A stretch of DNA of 64,000 nucleotides, taken from Chara braunii (Eukaryota > Streptophyta > Charophyceae > Charales > Characeae). The stretch lies in assembly GCA_003427395.1 (NCBI GenBank), contig BFEA01000112.1, forward strand, positions 1,927,613 to 1,991,612, given 5' to 3'. The notes below the pieces were generated by a model. It saw only the letters and a list, made by a program, of their open reading frames with translations. It searched no databases and was not told the DNA's origin. Within the stretch, counting starts at the first letter, position 1. Each line of letters begins with the position of its first letter. Made by a program: the position numbers and the translations under genes. This document shows, in pieces, positions 19,177-31,568 of the stretch.

Positions 19177-21054
19177 GTGCGGCAGACATACGTCACGATG
19201 TCTTTTCTCTGGAATTCTCTGAAATTGTCGGTGCTTACTCGTTTTATTCTCTTTCTCTTCTATTCAGTCTCATTCATCTTCCGTATTGATGAGGAGACCC
19301 CTGACCTTCGAACCAGATATCAAGTGGACGTGCGGAAGAAGGTTTTGAATGCCCGCTTGGACCAATTGATGTCTGACCTTCGTGGTACAGGTGCCGAAGT
19401 CGAGGCATATGTGCGAGAAAAGTTTGATTTGAAGGCAGCACGAGCTGCTATCGAACAGGCTAAATTAGGCACCGACACCATACAGGTTCACGATGTACTA
19501 ATCAAGTGTCGACAGACATTTGATGAGTATGTCATTGAGCAACTTAGGAAAATTGCAGACCAAAAAGAGGAGAAAGAAATAACTGTGTCTGAAGAAACTG
19601 TGGATGAAAATATCAGACAGTTAGAGGAACCACTGGAGAAGGAGAAAAAAAAGAAAGAAGAGTTGAGGAAGAAAAAGAGTGAACAACAAGAACAGAAAAT
19701 TAAAGAAATCAGACAAACTGTTATCAAGACCGACGGGGAAGAGCAGAAAATTTTTTTGGCTCAGCTTGTGACTTACCTTGCCCACCTTGAAATGAAAATT
19801 GATTAGTATGGTGAACGGATGCAGACACAGATTGATAATGTGGCCGCAGGACTACAGACAATCACAAATCTAGTCAAAGGAAAGCACCAGGTGGTTGAGG
19901 AAGTAAAAATTGAAAAAGAAGAAAAACCAAAGAAATTATTAGGTGATGCCATAAAGTCTCTTAATGTAGAGACTAAACCGGAAGAGAAGAAACCAGAAGA
20001 GAAGAAACCGGAAGAGAAGAAATGAGAACCTTCGAGTCTGCCGAAGTCTCCAAACAGGAAAAAGGACCACACCACACAGTCTGAGAAACCTAAGAAGAAA
20101 GAGAAGGTAAAGATGAAATTGTCGTACACGTTCTGCAACATGAAAGATGAAAATCTATTGCTCTGGATTACCGAAATTCAGACATACTGCAGTACGGCCC
20201 TTGTTGAACATGAATCTCAGGTTGCTTTTTCTACCTCTTGTCTTGGGGAGGAAGCTAAGGAATGGGTATGATTGGCCGAAGCCAACGCAGTGGGGTTCGA
20301 TGACATTGGGGAGTGGGCTGCAACCTTGAATCTAAAGCAGTTCCTTGGCGAGATCAAGGAACGCTTCCTGGATGAGAAAATGGTCGACAAGGCCTTTGGC
20401 CAGCTCACTAACATTGGTCAAAAACATTGGACCTCGGTAGAAGCTTTGTCTCGGAAAGTTGACTGGTTGCTACAGGTTCCTAGATTGAACCTGCAAGACA
20501 ACCAAGTCTTGTACATCTATTCTCATGCTCTGCCCGAGCCCATCCGCGGACAACTTGTGGCAGAGTCAAAGTCAGACAAGTACAATTACAGACAGTTTCG
20601 GGATCTTGCTCTCCAACGAGAGAAAATGACTTCTAAGGTTAAGAATTCGTATGCGTCTGTTGTGAAGTTTGGTGGTGGTGCAGGTGCAGGAAAGTGGATA
20701 CTTTGACGCCAAGAGCGCCAGGACCACACCCTCGTTGTCTTTGATGACGATACTATCGAGAAGTGGTCATTGGAGGCCGAGGATGTGGCAAACAGCAGTG
20801 ATTCCAGGAAGGGGGAAGTCACTGCTGTCGTGGTCAACAAGGGAGGACCACGACCGCCAGTAAAGAAGAAGAAGCCACGCTCATTCCCAGAGCATCCCGG
20901 GATTGTAGTCGGGAGGCTATGGGAAAAGATGGGTCTGTCAAAGGAAACATGGCAGGAAAGAATGAATAATGCACAACTTCTTAAGTGTGGTTCCGTAGGG
21001 TATGTGATTGCATGGTGCCCACTTATCCATTACCCAGAAGCGAGCCGCCAGTAG
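19177..21054 (+). pseudogene. LTR-retrotransposon gag, decayed
   Basis: One continuous plus frame of 626 codons with in-frame stops at 19804 (TAG), 20023, 20269 and 20704 (TGA), ending at 21052 (TAG). The N-terminal part is a Lys/Glu-rich coiled coil (about 19540-19730). A proline/Glu-Lys repeat (PEEKKPEEKK) follows at 19980-20020. A gag-like capsid segment includes LLLWITEIQTY, EAKEWV, KQFLGEIKERF and HALPEPIRGQL (20120-20640). A degenerate zinc knuckle (LLKCGSVGYVIAWC, expected C-x2-C-x4-H-x4-C) sits near 20975-21018, with the first Cys and the His lost. The coding frame appears to shift near 21050 and continues to about 21290, where an M3 element begins. No pol follows. The capsid-like block indicates a Ty3/gypsy-type element; it is non-functional. 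Confidence 0.75.
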
Positions 21055-21289
21055 GAGTATCATCCGCTCCTACTGAGTCTAAGGGTTTGGATCAAGATAA
21101 AGGTAAGGCACCTACTAACCCTTCCAACCTTTTGACTCGCATGGCAGAGGATGGTTCTTCTTCGGCCCATCGTCTGAAACACCTTGAACCTGTCTTATGT
21201 ACTGTCTCTCTTGACGACTTTCTTGATGAGCTTCATAACGAGTTGCTAGCATTACGAAGCTCGTGGGCTAAAAAATCGAAGTCTAAGGG

Positions 21290-21408
21290 TGACCTACTCT
21301 CCACATGCACAAAAGAAAAAAAAAAAATAGCAGTGTTTCTTTCCATGTTCTAACCTAAAATTGCTTCTCATTTTGCATATTTGGTGAGTAGTGGAGCGAG
21401 GTCCTATG
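21290..21408. mobile_element. MITE, family M3, at the end of gag
   Basis: The left CTACTCTCCACATGCACAAA and right TTTGGTGAGTAGTGGAGCGA ends are inverted partners. The interior (TCCATGTTCTAACCTAAAAT) matches M3. It truncates the gag open frame of the preceding LTR element. Confidence 0.6.
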
Positions 21409-23300
21409 CCTCAGCCCCCGGGGAGGATGAAATTTCTCAGTCACTATGAGCCAAAGTAATAGAGCACATTGGAACTGTCAGAACATAATGGACACAGTAA
21501 AAGGAAAAAACGTTCCCACCTAAACTCATGTCACACATAGTTTTTCCTCCATTCAAATTTGTTCCGCTTCTTTGTTCCGACTAATCACAATCCGTTATTT
21601 TTTCTCCTTTCAAGTTTTTTTTTGTCATGTTTCTTTGTTCCCACTAAGTAGAGGACACCTCCTGTTTTATCTTTGTCTTTTTTCGACACTTCCTTTGTGT
21701 TTGACACGTGGAATCCAGTTAAAAAAAAAGAAGGAAAAAATAAGGTGGAATCCAACTTTGGATTGGGCATGCAGAAGTTTGGCAATGGTGTGAAACCTCC
21801 CTCTGCGCTCACGGGAAATATCCTCTTTCTTTTTTTCCTTTTTTTATTTAATCCTCTTACCTTTCGCCATCCCGCCAAATGTGTTATTTTTCCACCTTGA
21901 ACCCCAAAATAGCGTCGACCGCTGTCACGTGCCAGGAGTTCCTGTAACGCAGTCATCCCCAAAATTGGGCCCAATTCCCAGGTTTGTATAAAAGGGGGGG
22001 GAAACATTCTCATGGTTGTTTGGTACACATCCATAAAATTGTACTAAACAGCTCATGGGTTCGAACCCTGATCCATGCAGATGGGCACAACCATGTTGGG
22101 CACTACTCCCTCCTGAACAGAAATGTTCGCTACCCGTCTTCATCTGAATACAACCTACGGTTATTATAACTATATTTGGGGCAATCACATGTTGAACTTA
22201 TCATGTTAGGTCGTTGTATTGGGGGCAATCACAGCTTGGATGGCGATGGATACTCCCTCCTATAGGTGGACAGGGCAGCGATAATGATCGTACGTAATAT
22301 TTGGTGGGAGACAGGTAACCTTCACTTCTGTGAATCGAGTGTGTCCGGACTGATCATTTTTTTATTTTATTTTTTTGACAAGGGCGATATGCGAGGAATG
22401 AGCCCTCGTGGGGCCCTTATTAAACATGCAAGTGTTCTAGGCTGCAGCCCCCAGCAAGCCCCACCTTAAGTGAAAGGGAGGGAATATCCACGAGAGACAT
22501 CCTTGGACATTTTTCCTTATGTCAGGTATCACACAGTTGCAGCACGGCAGTTGGTTACAGAGCAACGTGAGCCTCTCTTGGCTCTTCCCAAAAGAGGCAG
22601 CTGCGACGTACAGTTGAGCACGGAGCTCAGGTGGTTGCGCCCTGGCACACGCAGTGTGAGGCCACAAATCACACAATGGCCGCGAGCCAATGAGAAAGCA
22701 GCATTGTCGTCACACATCGACCGCAAGGGAATGCGACAAACACTTGGAGCCTGGAGGGCTGCTTGGGTGTGCCCAACTGTAAAGGGCCCAGGGAGGTAAC
22801 ATCAAAGGTGGACCTGGGCACAGACACTGCGGCCGGACTGGAAGCTACTAAAAATTGGTCCAGCCAGGCTCACACGGCCAGACAGTGTGGGCTGCACTTT
22901 CCATAAAGGAAAGTGCTCAGCCCAAGCAGGGGCATTCTGGCCTGAGGAGGCAATGCGGTCATGTTTCTGCTTCGCCTTGCGACACTGCGCTGAGCAGGCA
23001 GGGCAAGGTGCACGAGGGCGCAAGAGGTGAGAGACCTCTGCGGTGACCGTGGGCGCAGGACAGTCATAACTGGGCCGAGCGTGCGGTAGGAGGTCATGGT
23101 GATGGTGGTCTTCATGTAGGAGGCACATGAGGTGGGTTACCGAGGTGTGATGAGGGGAGGAGAGATAACGTACCTGGTGTATGTTGGCGGTCGGCATTCG
23201 CGATGATGTCACGTACATTGGTCGTCAACTTTGATGCAATCCAGTTGCCTGAACGTAGATAGTAGTAGATAGGCCGAGTAATGTAGGTTGGGCGTTGGGC
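21409..23300. other. Unassigned stretch, no recognisable gene
   Basis: I see no gene here. A tRNA B-box-like GGTTCGAACCC occurs at 22060-22070 (after TGTTTGGTACACATCC), suggesting a decayed tRNA-derived SINE. A T-rich run at 22358-22377, then CGATATGCGAGG and GGGCCCTTATTAAA, could be a diverged A-tailed retroposon on the minus strand. Confidence 0.35.
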
Positions 23301-23515
23301 GCCAGACAGTAAGAGTGACATTGGATACTGTGTTAGTGAGGCTACAGAGCGTCGACATCGATATACGAGTTCATTGTATTGCTCTTATTTGGATGGAATT
23401 TTGGTGCATTGTGCTCTCTGCTTGGTACATGACTACTTGCGCTACTCCGTGATTTTGCAATTTGGATGTTTGTCTATCACTCTCACTCATATTCCTTGCA
23501 ATTTGGTATCAGAGC
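23301..23515 (+). mobile_element. LTR 3' edge with initiator-Met-tRNA primer site
   Basis: TTGCA (ends 23500), ATT, then TGGTATCAGAGC (23504-23515). This 12-mer is the complement of the 3' end of plant initiator Met tRNA, the common primer site of plant LTR elements. The sequence to the left should be LTR; its start is not identified. No gag or pol frame follows, so this is a truncated element or one overwritten by LINE-2. Confidence 0.6.
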
Positions 23516-26256
23516 TGGCTTGATATCGCCGTTACCGACACTGGTGACTTTGTTACTTGGTGTGCTAATGAAGCTTCTCCATAGAAAGCACACATTGGCG
23601 TTGGCGTGATTGGTGACTTCCAAGTAGAGGGGAGTGTCGCAGGAAGGATGTGGCGACAATGTGGGAGTTGTGGTGACAATTGATGTATGAGGGGCGATGA
23701 GAGCATGCCGACATTGAATTTTGGTTGAGATGGCACTATATTGCATTGTGTGTGGTACTGAGGCTATGATCGGTCATCAAAATGAATATTGGTTCAATTG
23801 GTGAGAAATTTGTGGTTGGGGGTAGCTATCTCCAGGTACGTTGTTCCGTTACTTTATTTTCCCATCTCAATCTCTTCTTACTGTGAGGAAGTGAGTTCGA
23901 CTTAAGAGTCCTCTTCTTGGTCAGGAGTCGTGAGCGCTCTACCTTGAGAGTCGACAATCTTCCTTGTAGCGCATCTGTCAGGGGAGGGCGGTGCCTCTTA
24001 AGGGCCCTGGACAACACATGGGTTACGGTCATTGTGCCAACCCAGGGGAGTAGTGCACACAGGCCATGTTGCATTGTCCTTTGAGCTCTTTGCTGCGTTG
24101 TAGAAGGAACGTGGACTGGTCAGTCATATGCGAGACATGTACCAGACCGTCTATAAAGAACCTCTGGCGGATCTGATATCTGGTTGTGATCGTCGTCCTG
24201 TCTGCGATGTTTATGAATTTTTGAGGACTTCGAGGGTTATCCTTAAATTGCCTCTTAATCGATTGGATCACCAGAGTAAGGCTCGTTGCACGCGAGGATA
24301 AATAAAGGGCAAGACTCGTCATAAACGGATTCCTATACAAAGAGGTGGGGCGATATGCACACCTTAGACACCGCTGTTTGATGATGAAAGACAGGACGTT
24401 GGATAGAGGGGAAGGGAAGGTTTCAATTGATGCTCGTACACAAACACATTTATTTTTATGTCTGCATACATCTGCGTAAGTGATTTATTTTTATTTTGAT
24501 TAGTTGAGGTGTGACCAACTGCTAACATCTGATAGACAACAAAACCCAGGGAACCGAATTGGGAATCCAAGCCCTCGGACACATGGACACCCTCAGAGGC
24601 GGAGGGCCCCAGATCTTGAAAGCAGCCAGATGAAAGACATGACGAACAAGGAAATAAATTTTCAGACAACCAAACCAGTCTTGCACAGACTACCCCCACA
24701 GAGGCAGAACATGGGGTGCAACAACCTCACCCGCCAGGAGGCGACATAAGAGAGGTACGTGTAGTCAGGCCTGCATAGGGTCGGAGTCAACAAGCATATC
24801 TGGAATGGAGAGCCAAAAGACCCTCGGAGCAAGATATCAGAGGCCTTTCCCTTACCGAGGCCATCACCAGAAAGATACCTGCAATAAAAGTTGGTGGAAC
24901 GAACAAAAAAGGAGAAAGGAAAGGAAAACCAAGGGGCAATCCAAGCCTGAGGGAAAGGGAGCAAGGGGGACAAGAGAAAAGACCCGGCTAGGGAGGAGGG
25001 GAAGCGGGAAGGAAGAAAAGAGGGGCAACTGCCCAATCAAGGGGGGAGTCAACAAATACAGGCAGGAAGGTGGGGAGAGGAGGAGCCTAGCGAGTTGGAC
25101 CCCTTCAAGGAGGCCTTTGGCCCCACCCCGATGGAGGTAGGACCATCTCCCCTCCCCCTCCAAAAATTATAATGGAAGATGCCCAGTCGCCATACGACCA
25201 CGACAGTGACAACACCCAACAAGACCAGTGCATCATGATCGAACAGAAGTTGATCCAGCTAGTGGACTAGCTACTAAATAGTCTAAAAGACAGATACGGT
25301 CCGGAGTCAGATGAGTTTTGGGATGCAATGTACCTGAGTATTTTCCCTATCCTTGATGGAAGTCCCAGCCTCAAGAAAGTAATGACGGAAGTACTGCCCC
25401 CGGGCTTGCACTGGCTAAATATGGGCACTCGAGTTTTACATATAGTGACGAAACTCCTGCCACCTCCACACCCGAGAATAGGGAACCGGGAAGTAAAAAC
25501 CGAAAAGAAGGAAAACTCAGAAGGGCTACAGAAGGGAAAAGGGAGCAAAAAAGGGCAGGAGTCAGCCACACAGGCGGAGGCACAAAATGTGGCCCACACC
25601 CCGGGGCAGGGTGCACCGATAGCAGAAGGAGGGCAATCAAGCATAAGTGAAGTCAGGGACGGAAAGCACAACTCGATACGACAAACCGACGAACCCCCCG
25701 AACGACCACAAACTGGACACAGGCCTGCCCCAGGAGAATGAGGCAACCAAAAGATGACGTTTGAGACAGTGTCTGGAATAGGGAGAAGGGGAAGGGAAGA
25801 TAATAGCAGGAGGACCTCTCGTTCCAGTGAGAAAAAAAAAGACACATGGGAGGTGGGTTTGTGCCCATCAGGAAGGGGGCACCAGGGAGGGGCCACCTTG
25901 AAAGGATGATCCTCCTATAAGGACTACGACTTAGAAGGGGAAAATATGTTATAGTTGAACCTGGACAGATTCGTAGAATCACAGTTTGAGCTAGAGGCAT
26001 AAACTAAATGGATAGTCGGAGGGGGAACAACGCACATGTCGCAAAGAGTAGCATTCACTCGGTCTAGCGACCACAAGGAGGCGGGTGTGATCTGGCTCTA
26101 CCATACTGAGCTACTGGAAGTGCATCAATCAAGAATCAGGCACAGTTCCCTAGGGAGGGCCACTGCTGTGCTATATTGCTTATGCTCACTCCTAAGACAC
26201 AACCTCCTACAGGACGTCTCTTTACTGGACACCGCAGACTGGGTAAAATTTAACGG

Positions 26257-26560
26257 CCATGGACAACTTTGAATCTAGGAATCAACAACAACAAGCAAGA
26301 GAGGGGCAACCCAACCAAGGAGCAAACGAACTGCAGGCCCACTACGGCAAGGACAAGGCTTGGAACATGGCGACTCAGGTGGCAGATCTAGACTTGGGGT
26401 CCCTCAACATAAATGGGCTGGCAACAACAAAATCGCAAAAACGCAAGGCGCTGATGGAGCAAATCAGGGGGCTGGGAGGGAGACATTGGCTGAACCTTAA
26501 CCTCATATAGGAAACCCATCTCGCGGACTTCCCGGAGCATAACAGGGCGTATTACCAGGC
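26257..26560 (+). pseudogene. LINE-2 endonuclease N-terminal fragment
   Basis: The frame DLDLGSLNINGL...KRKALMEQIRGL, followed after a TAG by ETHLADFPEHN, matches the start of an apurinic-type LINE endonuclease (N-x-N-G near the start, then the Q/L-E-T-H motif with its catalytic Glu). The stop before ETH and the loss of the rest of the domain show that it is dead. Confidence 0.55.
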
Positions 26561-26689
26561 TTGACCCTTTCAAAAAATTACAGCCTATGCGCCAACGTCG
26601 GGCTCGGCAGGGGTGGCGATTTGGATCCCCCCAAACTCCTGAGCGGAAAAAACACTACAAAAAGAGAAAATATGAAATGCCCTCCTGCA

Positions 26690-27470
26690 AATGGAAGAAG
26701 GCAAAACCCCGGGAATATATGAGCTCCCTAAAGAATTATGGGAGGAAATGTGGTCCGCCATGTCGGAGGAGCTGATGGAATACTATACGCAGGTGAAGGC
26801 ATCGGGAGCTATGGAGGAATTTGCAGGCCAAGACATCCTTACACTGCTGTACAAAAAAGGTGACAAAACAAACATTAAAAATTATTGACCAATCACCCTT
26901 CTCACAATGGTATACAAGCTTGTGGCCACAACACTGGCCAATAGGATGATCCCTGTTTTGGAGAAAATAATCCAAGAGGAACATCCAGAACAATGTGTTA
27001 TTGGTCAATGAATTGATCAAACTAGCAAGACAATCGAACTAAAACGCAGTAGTAGTGTTTATTGTTTTTGAAAAAACTTACGACCACGTGGACTGAAGAT
27101 TCCTAGACAAATGCCTACAGAAAATGAACTTCGAACCAGAATTTTGAAACTGGATAGGGATTCTTCACCACAACAGAACAACACGAGTACATGTGAATGG
27201 CCTGCTTGCGCCAGAGATCAGATTGCAACGCTACATGCGATAGAAAAATCTCATATCCCCCATCCTCTTCATCATAGTAATGGAAGCTTTGGGGCCCAAT
27301 CTGAGAACAAACAAGAAAACCTTCAAACTTCGTCAGACGGGCATCCCAGAGGAAGCTATACCCCTCTACTCGATGTTCGCAGACGCCTTGACAATAGTAA
27401 CAGAGGTCACCCAAAGCAATATAGTAGAAATTCAATCCTTGATTGCACGTTTCACCCGGGTGTAAGACAT
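26690..27470 (+). pseudogene. LINE-2 reverse transcriptase fragments
   Basis: Segments read GKTPGIYELPKELWEEMW, LYKKGDKTNIKNY-stop-PITLLT, LANRMIPVLEKIIQEEH, then IVFEKTYDHVD, and finally MFADALTIV. The catalytic box is FADA instead of FADD, so the second aspartate is lost. Stops occur at 26887 (TGA where an Arg codon is expected) and elsewhere. The motif order supports RT without doubt; activity is excluded. Confidence 0.75.
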
Positions 27471-29089
27471 GACTGTCAATTGGGGTAGCAAGACGTAGGG
27501 CTGGTGGATCCATTATTATGGGAGTCGCACCCCGAAAGAACCCAAAGTGGACTAGAGACCTCTAGAGGAGCAAATTCGCGTCATGGGGTTGATACTATCA
27601 GCACAAGGACCACCAAAAGTGAATGATGAATGAATCACTAAAACGACACAAGAAAAAAATGCAAAAGTGAAAAAACAGAAACACGTCAATTTTTTAGAGG
27701 GCGCTAATTATTAATAACGAGGTGTTGGCAGCTATCTGGTATAAGTCGGCCCTCTGGTACCTTGGTAAGGGTAGTGTAAAAACCCTCAAAAAATAACTTG
27801 CGGTCATCCTTTGGAGGGGGGACTCAGACCAATAACAGGTGATAAGCCGAGTGGCTTTGGATAAATTGATCCAGCCTAAAACGAAGGGGGGAATGAGACA
27901 ATTGGATCCCTCTCTGCAAGCTACGACACTGACAATCCAATTGGTAAAAAGATTAATCCTGGGCATAACCCCTCCATGGAGGAATTTGGCCAGGAAATAG
28001 ATCCGTTGGCTAGCCCCAAGAGCCGCCCAAAGAGTAGACCCTCAGACCTGGATTGGGGACCCGTATTGGTCCATCCCTTGAGCCAATTCACACTCATGAG
28101 AGGAAGGAGATAGAGGAGCAGCAAAACAAGATCTAGCAAAGGATAAAATTCGGGCCAACCTTATAAAGAATTGGAGAAGATTGCCGATCCCAGACAAACC
28201 CCTCCCGAAACGGATGAAATTAGTTTTGCGTCAGCCCCTGTTTGGGAACAGAGCCATTACAGATAGACAAAGTCGGGTTTTTGGCAACTCAGACCGTCAA
28301 TGGGCTATATGAATTTGAAATGAGATTCTCCGAGTAAGGGATATATGAGATAAGGCAACCAAAGATTGGAAAACAGGCCAACAACGAAGACCCTGTTTAC
28401 GACACGCCCTCAATCTATCAGGCAGATTGAAACAAGTAATATTCTCCATACCCTTAGCATGAGTGGTGATCCTGAGAAAATGACAGTCCTTGAAGGAACA
28501 AAACTGGGTGGCAGTCGCGGCATAGGACTTCCCCCTGCAAATAGGGCGTGTGGTAGAGGTGAGAACTGAAACAGCTATGGTGAATCTATTTGGAAAAAAA
28601 AAGGATGACACCCTAGTGAGGTACCGCTTAGACTCAGTCTAGTGGCATGAGAAAGTCGACCACTATCAGATCCGGGTGCTGCATATACATAAGGGAGGTA
28701 ATACATAATGACAGGATTATCGCCCGGAAGGTCCCTTATCCAATTTAGCCCTGGATCTGCTTGAATGACAATGGGTAAGAGGTCGGACCAGACAAAAAGT
28801 GAAACTCACTAGGCTGATGGTAAAGAACACTTACAGGATGATTAGACCCAAGGTAGATGTGCAGACAGTGGTAAGGGGGAGATGGAAGATACACTTAAAC
28901 CTGAGCGATGATCAAATAAAAGGTATAAGTTGTTTAAAGGAGAAATTGAGAGACCAGCTAAATTCGCCGCCCTGCACTGACAAATTTCTCATAGATGCCT
29001 CCCCACCAACAACTGGATTATTGGTAGAACCAATCTGGAACAGAAAGGGGAGGCTCTCCCATGGTGTAAACTCCGCTATGCAGGATTCC

Positions 29090-29350
29090 AAAGCCGCAAA
29101 GTATGTAAAACAATAGAACACATTTTCCTCCAGTGCCCAAAGGCGGTACTAATGTGGCGATGGTGGGACCGCATTTGGTCCCAACTGGGTACTGAGGAGG
29201 AATGGTCATGGAAATGGAAATCAATCCTACTAGGAGTATAGGGAAGGTCGCTAGCTTCCAGCTTCTCCAACAACTTGTTCGTCATGGCCAGGAAGGCGGT
29301 TATATGGACGTTGTGGATAAGAAGATGTGTGCTTGATCAGGAAGGGGCCA
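29090..29350 (+). pseudogene. LINE-2 zf-RVT-like and C-terminal fragment
   Basis: The frame around 29110-29240 reads IEHIFLQCPKAVLMWRWWDRIWSQLG, here split for length: IEHIFLQCPKA then WRWWDRIW. It continues after a stop with ARKAVIWTLWIRRCVLD. It corresponds closely to LINE-1's KHIFMQCP...WRWWDRIG and RRVVIWALWWQRC. Confidence 0.6.
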
Positions 29351-29823
29351 GGATGAGGGAAGGGAAAACGACATAAATGGAAAAAATTACAGGAAAAAAT
29401 AACACATTTGACACAGAAAGCAAATATTACAAAAGAAATCAGTAACTTCTGCGCAGACTGGTTGGGAGGGGAAAGGGGAGGCAAGATGGCACACATCGTT
29501 TGTCATGGGGAAAGAGGGAACGAACGAGGAGGCAATGAATTCGCCAAGGACTGCAAACTCGAGTTCCACGAATGGCTTCAAGTCAATCCCGACATTCCAA
29601 TGAAGAGTCCATGAGAATTTCCAAATATGTTTCCCCGGCGGCCACAACAATCGTAGAAAGGCAATGGTTTGGGCAGGGGTAGGGAAAAAGCAATATAGTA
29701 TTTTGCTTAAAGGGCATTAGGTTTCCAGGGTTGATCAGGCACCCTCCAGTGGGTGGAAGAGGTACCCTTAGGCAGACTATCATCATATTGGTACAAGCTT
29801 ATCAAGAAATAAGCTCAATGTAA

Positions 29824-29960
29824 AGGGACGCTGGACCCCATTTCCAGCAGGTCCCCCACCAATAGATGGAGCCTCCTGGGAAAGTGCGAGACAAGATATA
29901 ACCAGTGTCTGCTCTTATCAGCTCCTCTAGCATCAACCCGACCTGCACTCGCACTTTTTT
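29824..29960 (+). mobile_element. SINE-A retroposon, copy 9, enlarged hairpin
   Basis: Core GGGACGCTGGACCCC, CCAATAGATGGAGCCT. The outer arms AAAGTGCGAG (29881-29890) and CTCGCACTTT (29948-29957) pair perfectly over 10 bp but enclose 57 bases. The family loop word TGCTCTTATCA (29910-29920) lies inside. No A-run follows. Confidence 0.55.
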
Positions 29961-30336
29961 TCGTCTGGACAGTGGTGAGGCGAGGCCCTACATGCCTAGG
30001 ACTAGACGCCTATTCTCGTTATCTCGTCCTTATCTCATGCTCCAACCCGCAGTAACTCGATGTCGCTTGTTGCGTGTCCTGGCAACTTGGTAATTTGCTC
30101 TCTTCTCCAAATTGAGAAACGATTTGAGCTTGTGAAGTGGCTATGGCTGCCCCCACGGACACGTTCCACGACAGCGCGTGTTACCACAGCGAAACACTGC
30201 CGTGAAAGTGGAGGCCGGTACCACTCACTCCCACGGCCAGAGCGCGTACCGGGCAGGTCCCAGGCAGCTGTGCTACCGGGAGCGCAAGCGCTAGCGCTAA
30301 TTCCTGCACTGTTGGTCGACTCCTCCAATCAATCAA

Positions 30337-30790
30337 AGGGTAGGACCCCACATGACAGCAGCGAACGGTTTCGGAAGTCGTGAGGCAACTTCCTGAACCC
30401 CACAGACCAAGATTCCTGTTGCAGAAGACGACGGGCAACCATTTTCACCCGGTGCACGGCCCCTTTATTCCTAGGTGGCCCTAAATTCCCGTTTTCCAAT
30501 ACTCGGTCCGTTTACCTACGGACCGGGTGCGTACTCCGGCATTCCGTCGGCAGCCCTTCCATTACAGCCACTGGTAAGGGACCTGGAATGGCCTTCCAGG
30601 CCCGGACCTTTCCCGAAAAGGAAAACCGCTCCGGAATTTCCTTCTTGCGTAACCATCTCCGATGCAAAAGCAACATTTCACGGTGGCAGTGGGGTCCCTC
30701 TGTTTCATCATCTCCGTTGGCGGTGGGCAGTCGGCTGGACGTGGAAGACTTCCCAAACTGTTTGCCGCCGTCCTGTGGGGTCCTACCCAA
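30337..30790. mobile_element. TIR element, about 454 bp (family M8)
   Basis: The left end GGGTAGGACCCCACATGACA and the right end, inverted, GGGTAGGACCCCACAGGACG, with similarity continuing about 40 bp (GGCAAACAGTTTGGGAAG against GCGAACGGTTTCGGAAG). No transposase frame inside. The interior has further self-complementary words such as GGTCCGTTTACCTACGGACC. Confidence 0.65.
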
Positions 30791-31013
30791 AGAGTACCAT
30801 ATTGAATTACCTAAAGTAGGGCCCGTCGGTTCGATGACAACATGTCAAGGCTGAGGAGGAGGCCCAGATACTTAACGAGGATTTGACGTGGCGCCCGTGT
30901 TTCGACAGTTCATCAGTGTGCCAACGGAGCTAGGCACATTCGCTTTTCAGACGCGAACTTCTTTGCTCGGCGCAGCGCCGTCGAAATTTTCCGTGCTGGT
31001 GCAAACGGGCGTG

Positions 31014-31420
31014 CGGAAGTGCACTCTCTCTCTCTCTCTCTCTCGCTCTCGCTCGCTCGCTCGCTTGCTCGGTCGCTCACTCGCTCTGGCTCTCCTTCAG
31101 TGTGCATGATTACCTGGAGCGTTCCATTCACACTCGGCCCAAACAGGAAACAGGTGAGTCCCCGCGACGTAGCGAAGTGCCCCCTCCCTCCCTTCCTTCC
31201 TTCCTCTCCCTCCCTCCCTCCCTCCCTCCCTCCCTCCCTCCCTCCCGCACCCTCTCTCTTCCTCTCCTTCCCTCCCGCCCACCCTCCGTCTCTCTCTTAG
31301 CGGTGTTGCGCGCGAAGAGGTGGAGGGTTCCGTTCACACTCCGCCCCAAAACCAAACAGGTGGGTTCCCCCGGCGTATGCGAAGTGTACCCGCTCTCTCT
31401 CTCCCTCCCTACATCCCTCC
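31014..31420. repeat. CT-rich block with a duplicated GC-rich segment
   Basis: A CT run at 31023-31053, a CCCT array at 31200-31245, and a segment duplicated at 31120-31180 and 31322-31387 (GTTCCATTCACACTCGGCCC / GTTCCGTTCACACTCCGCCC, each followed by AAACAGGTG). GA/CT content makes long artificial Ser/Leu/Arg-rich frames here. Confidence 0.65.
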
Positions 31421-31529
31421 TTTTCTCCCTGCAACTCCATTTTCTGTGGGGGTGCCATGTTGTAAGTGGGGCTGGATTTTTGCACGGCCGCAATCGGAAC
31501 GAGTAGGTGGGGATCATGCCCTGCATGCG

Positions 31530-31567
<38 letters not shown>
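31530..31567. repeat. GA microsatellite
   Basis: An uninterrupted (GA)n tract after CATGCGCC. It produces artificial Arg/Glu frames. Confidence 0.9.

Positions 31568-31568
<1 letters not shown>

Larger units (their letters stand above)
24360..29560 (+). mobile_element. Decayed LINE (LINE-2)
   Basis: Plus-strand fragments in LINE order: a possible ORF1-like region (24500-25740, Lys/Pro-rich frames, no domain recognised), an endonuclease start (26388-26540: LDLGSLNINGLATTKS, then NLNLI-stop-ETHLADF), RT segments (26690-27470) and a C-terminal zf-RVT-like and tail region (29090-29350). Many stops and frame changes interrupt it. The wording matches LINE-1 where both exist (DRMIP / NRMIP, RWWDRI, WALWWQRC / WTLWIRRC), so the two belong to one family on opposite strands. 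The 5' limit is uncertain. Confidence 0.65.

Noticed and set aside
23879-23960. Possible tRNA gene on the minus strand (GGTAGAGCGCTCACGACTCC, later AAGTCGAACTC)
   Set aside because: The A-box-like part is good but the B box is poor and no cloverleaf with acceptor stem can be folded by eye; at most a SINE relic.
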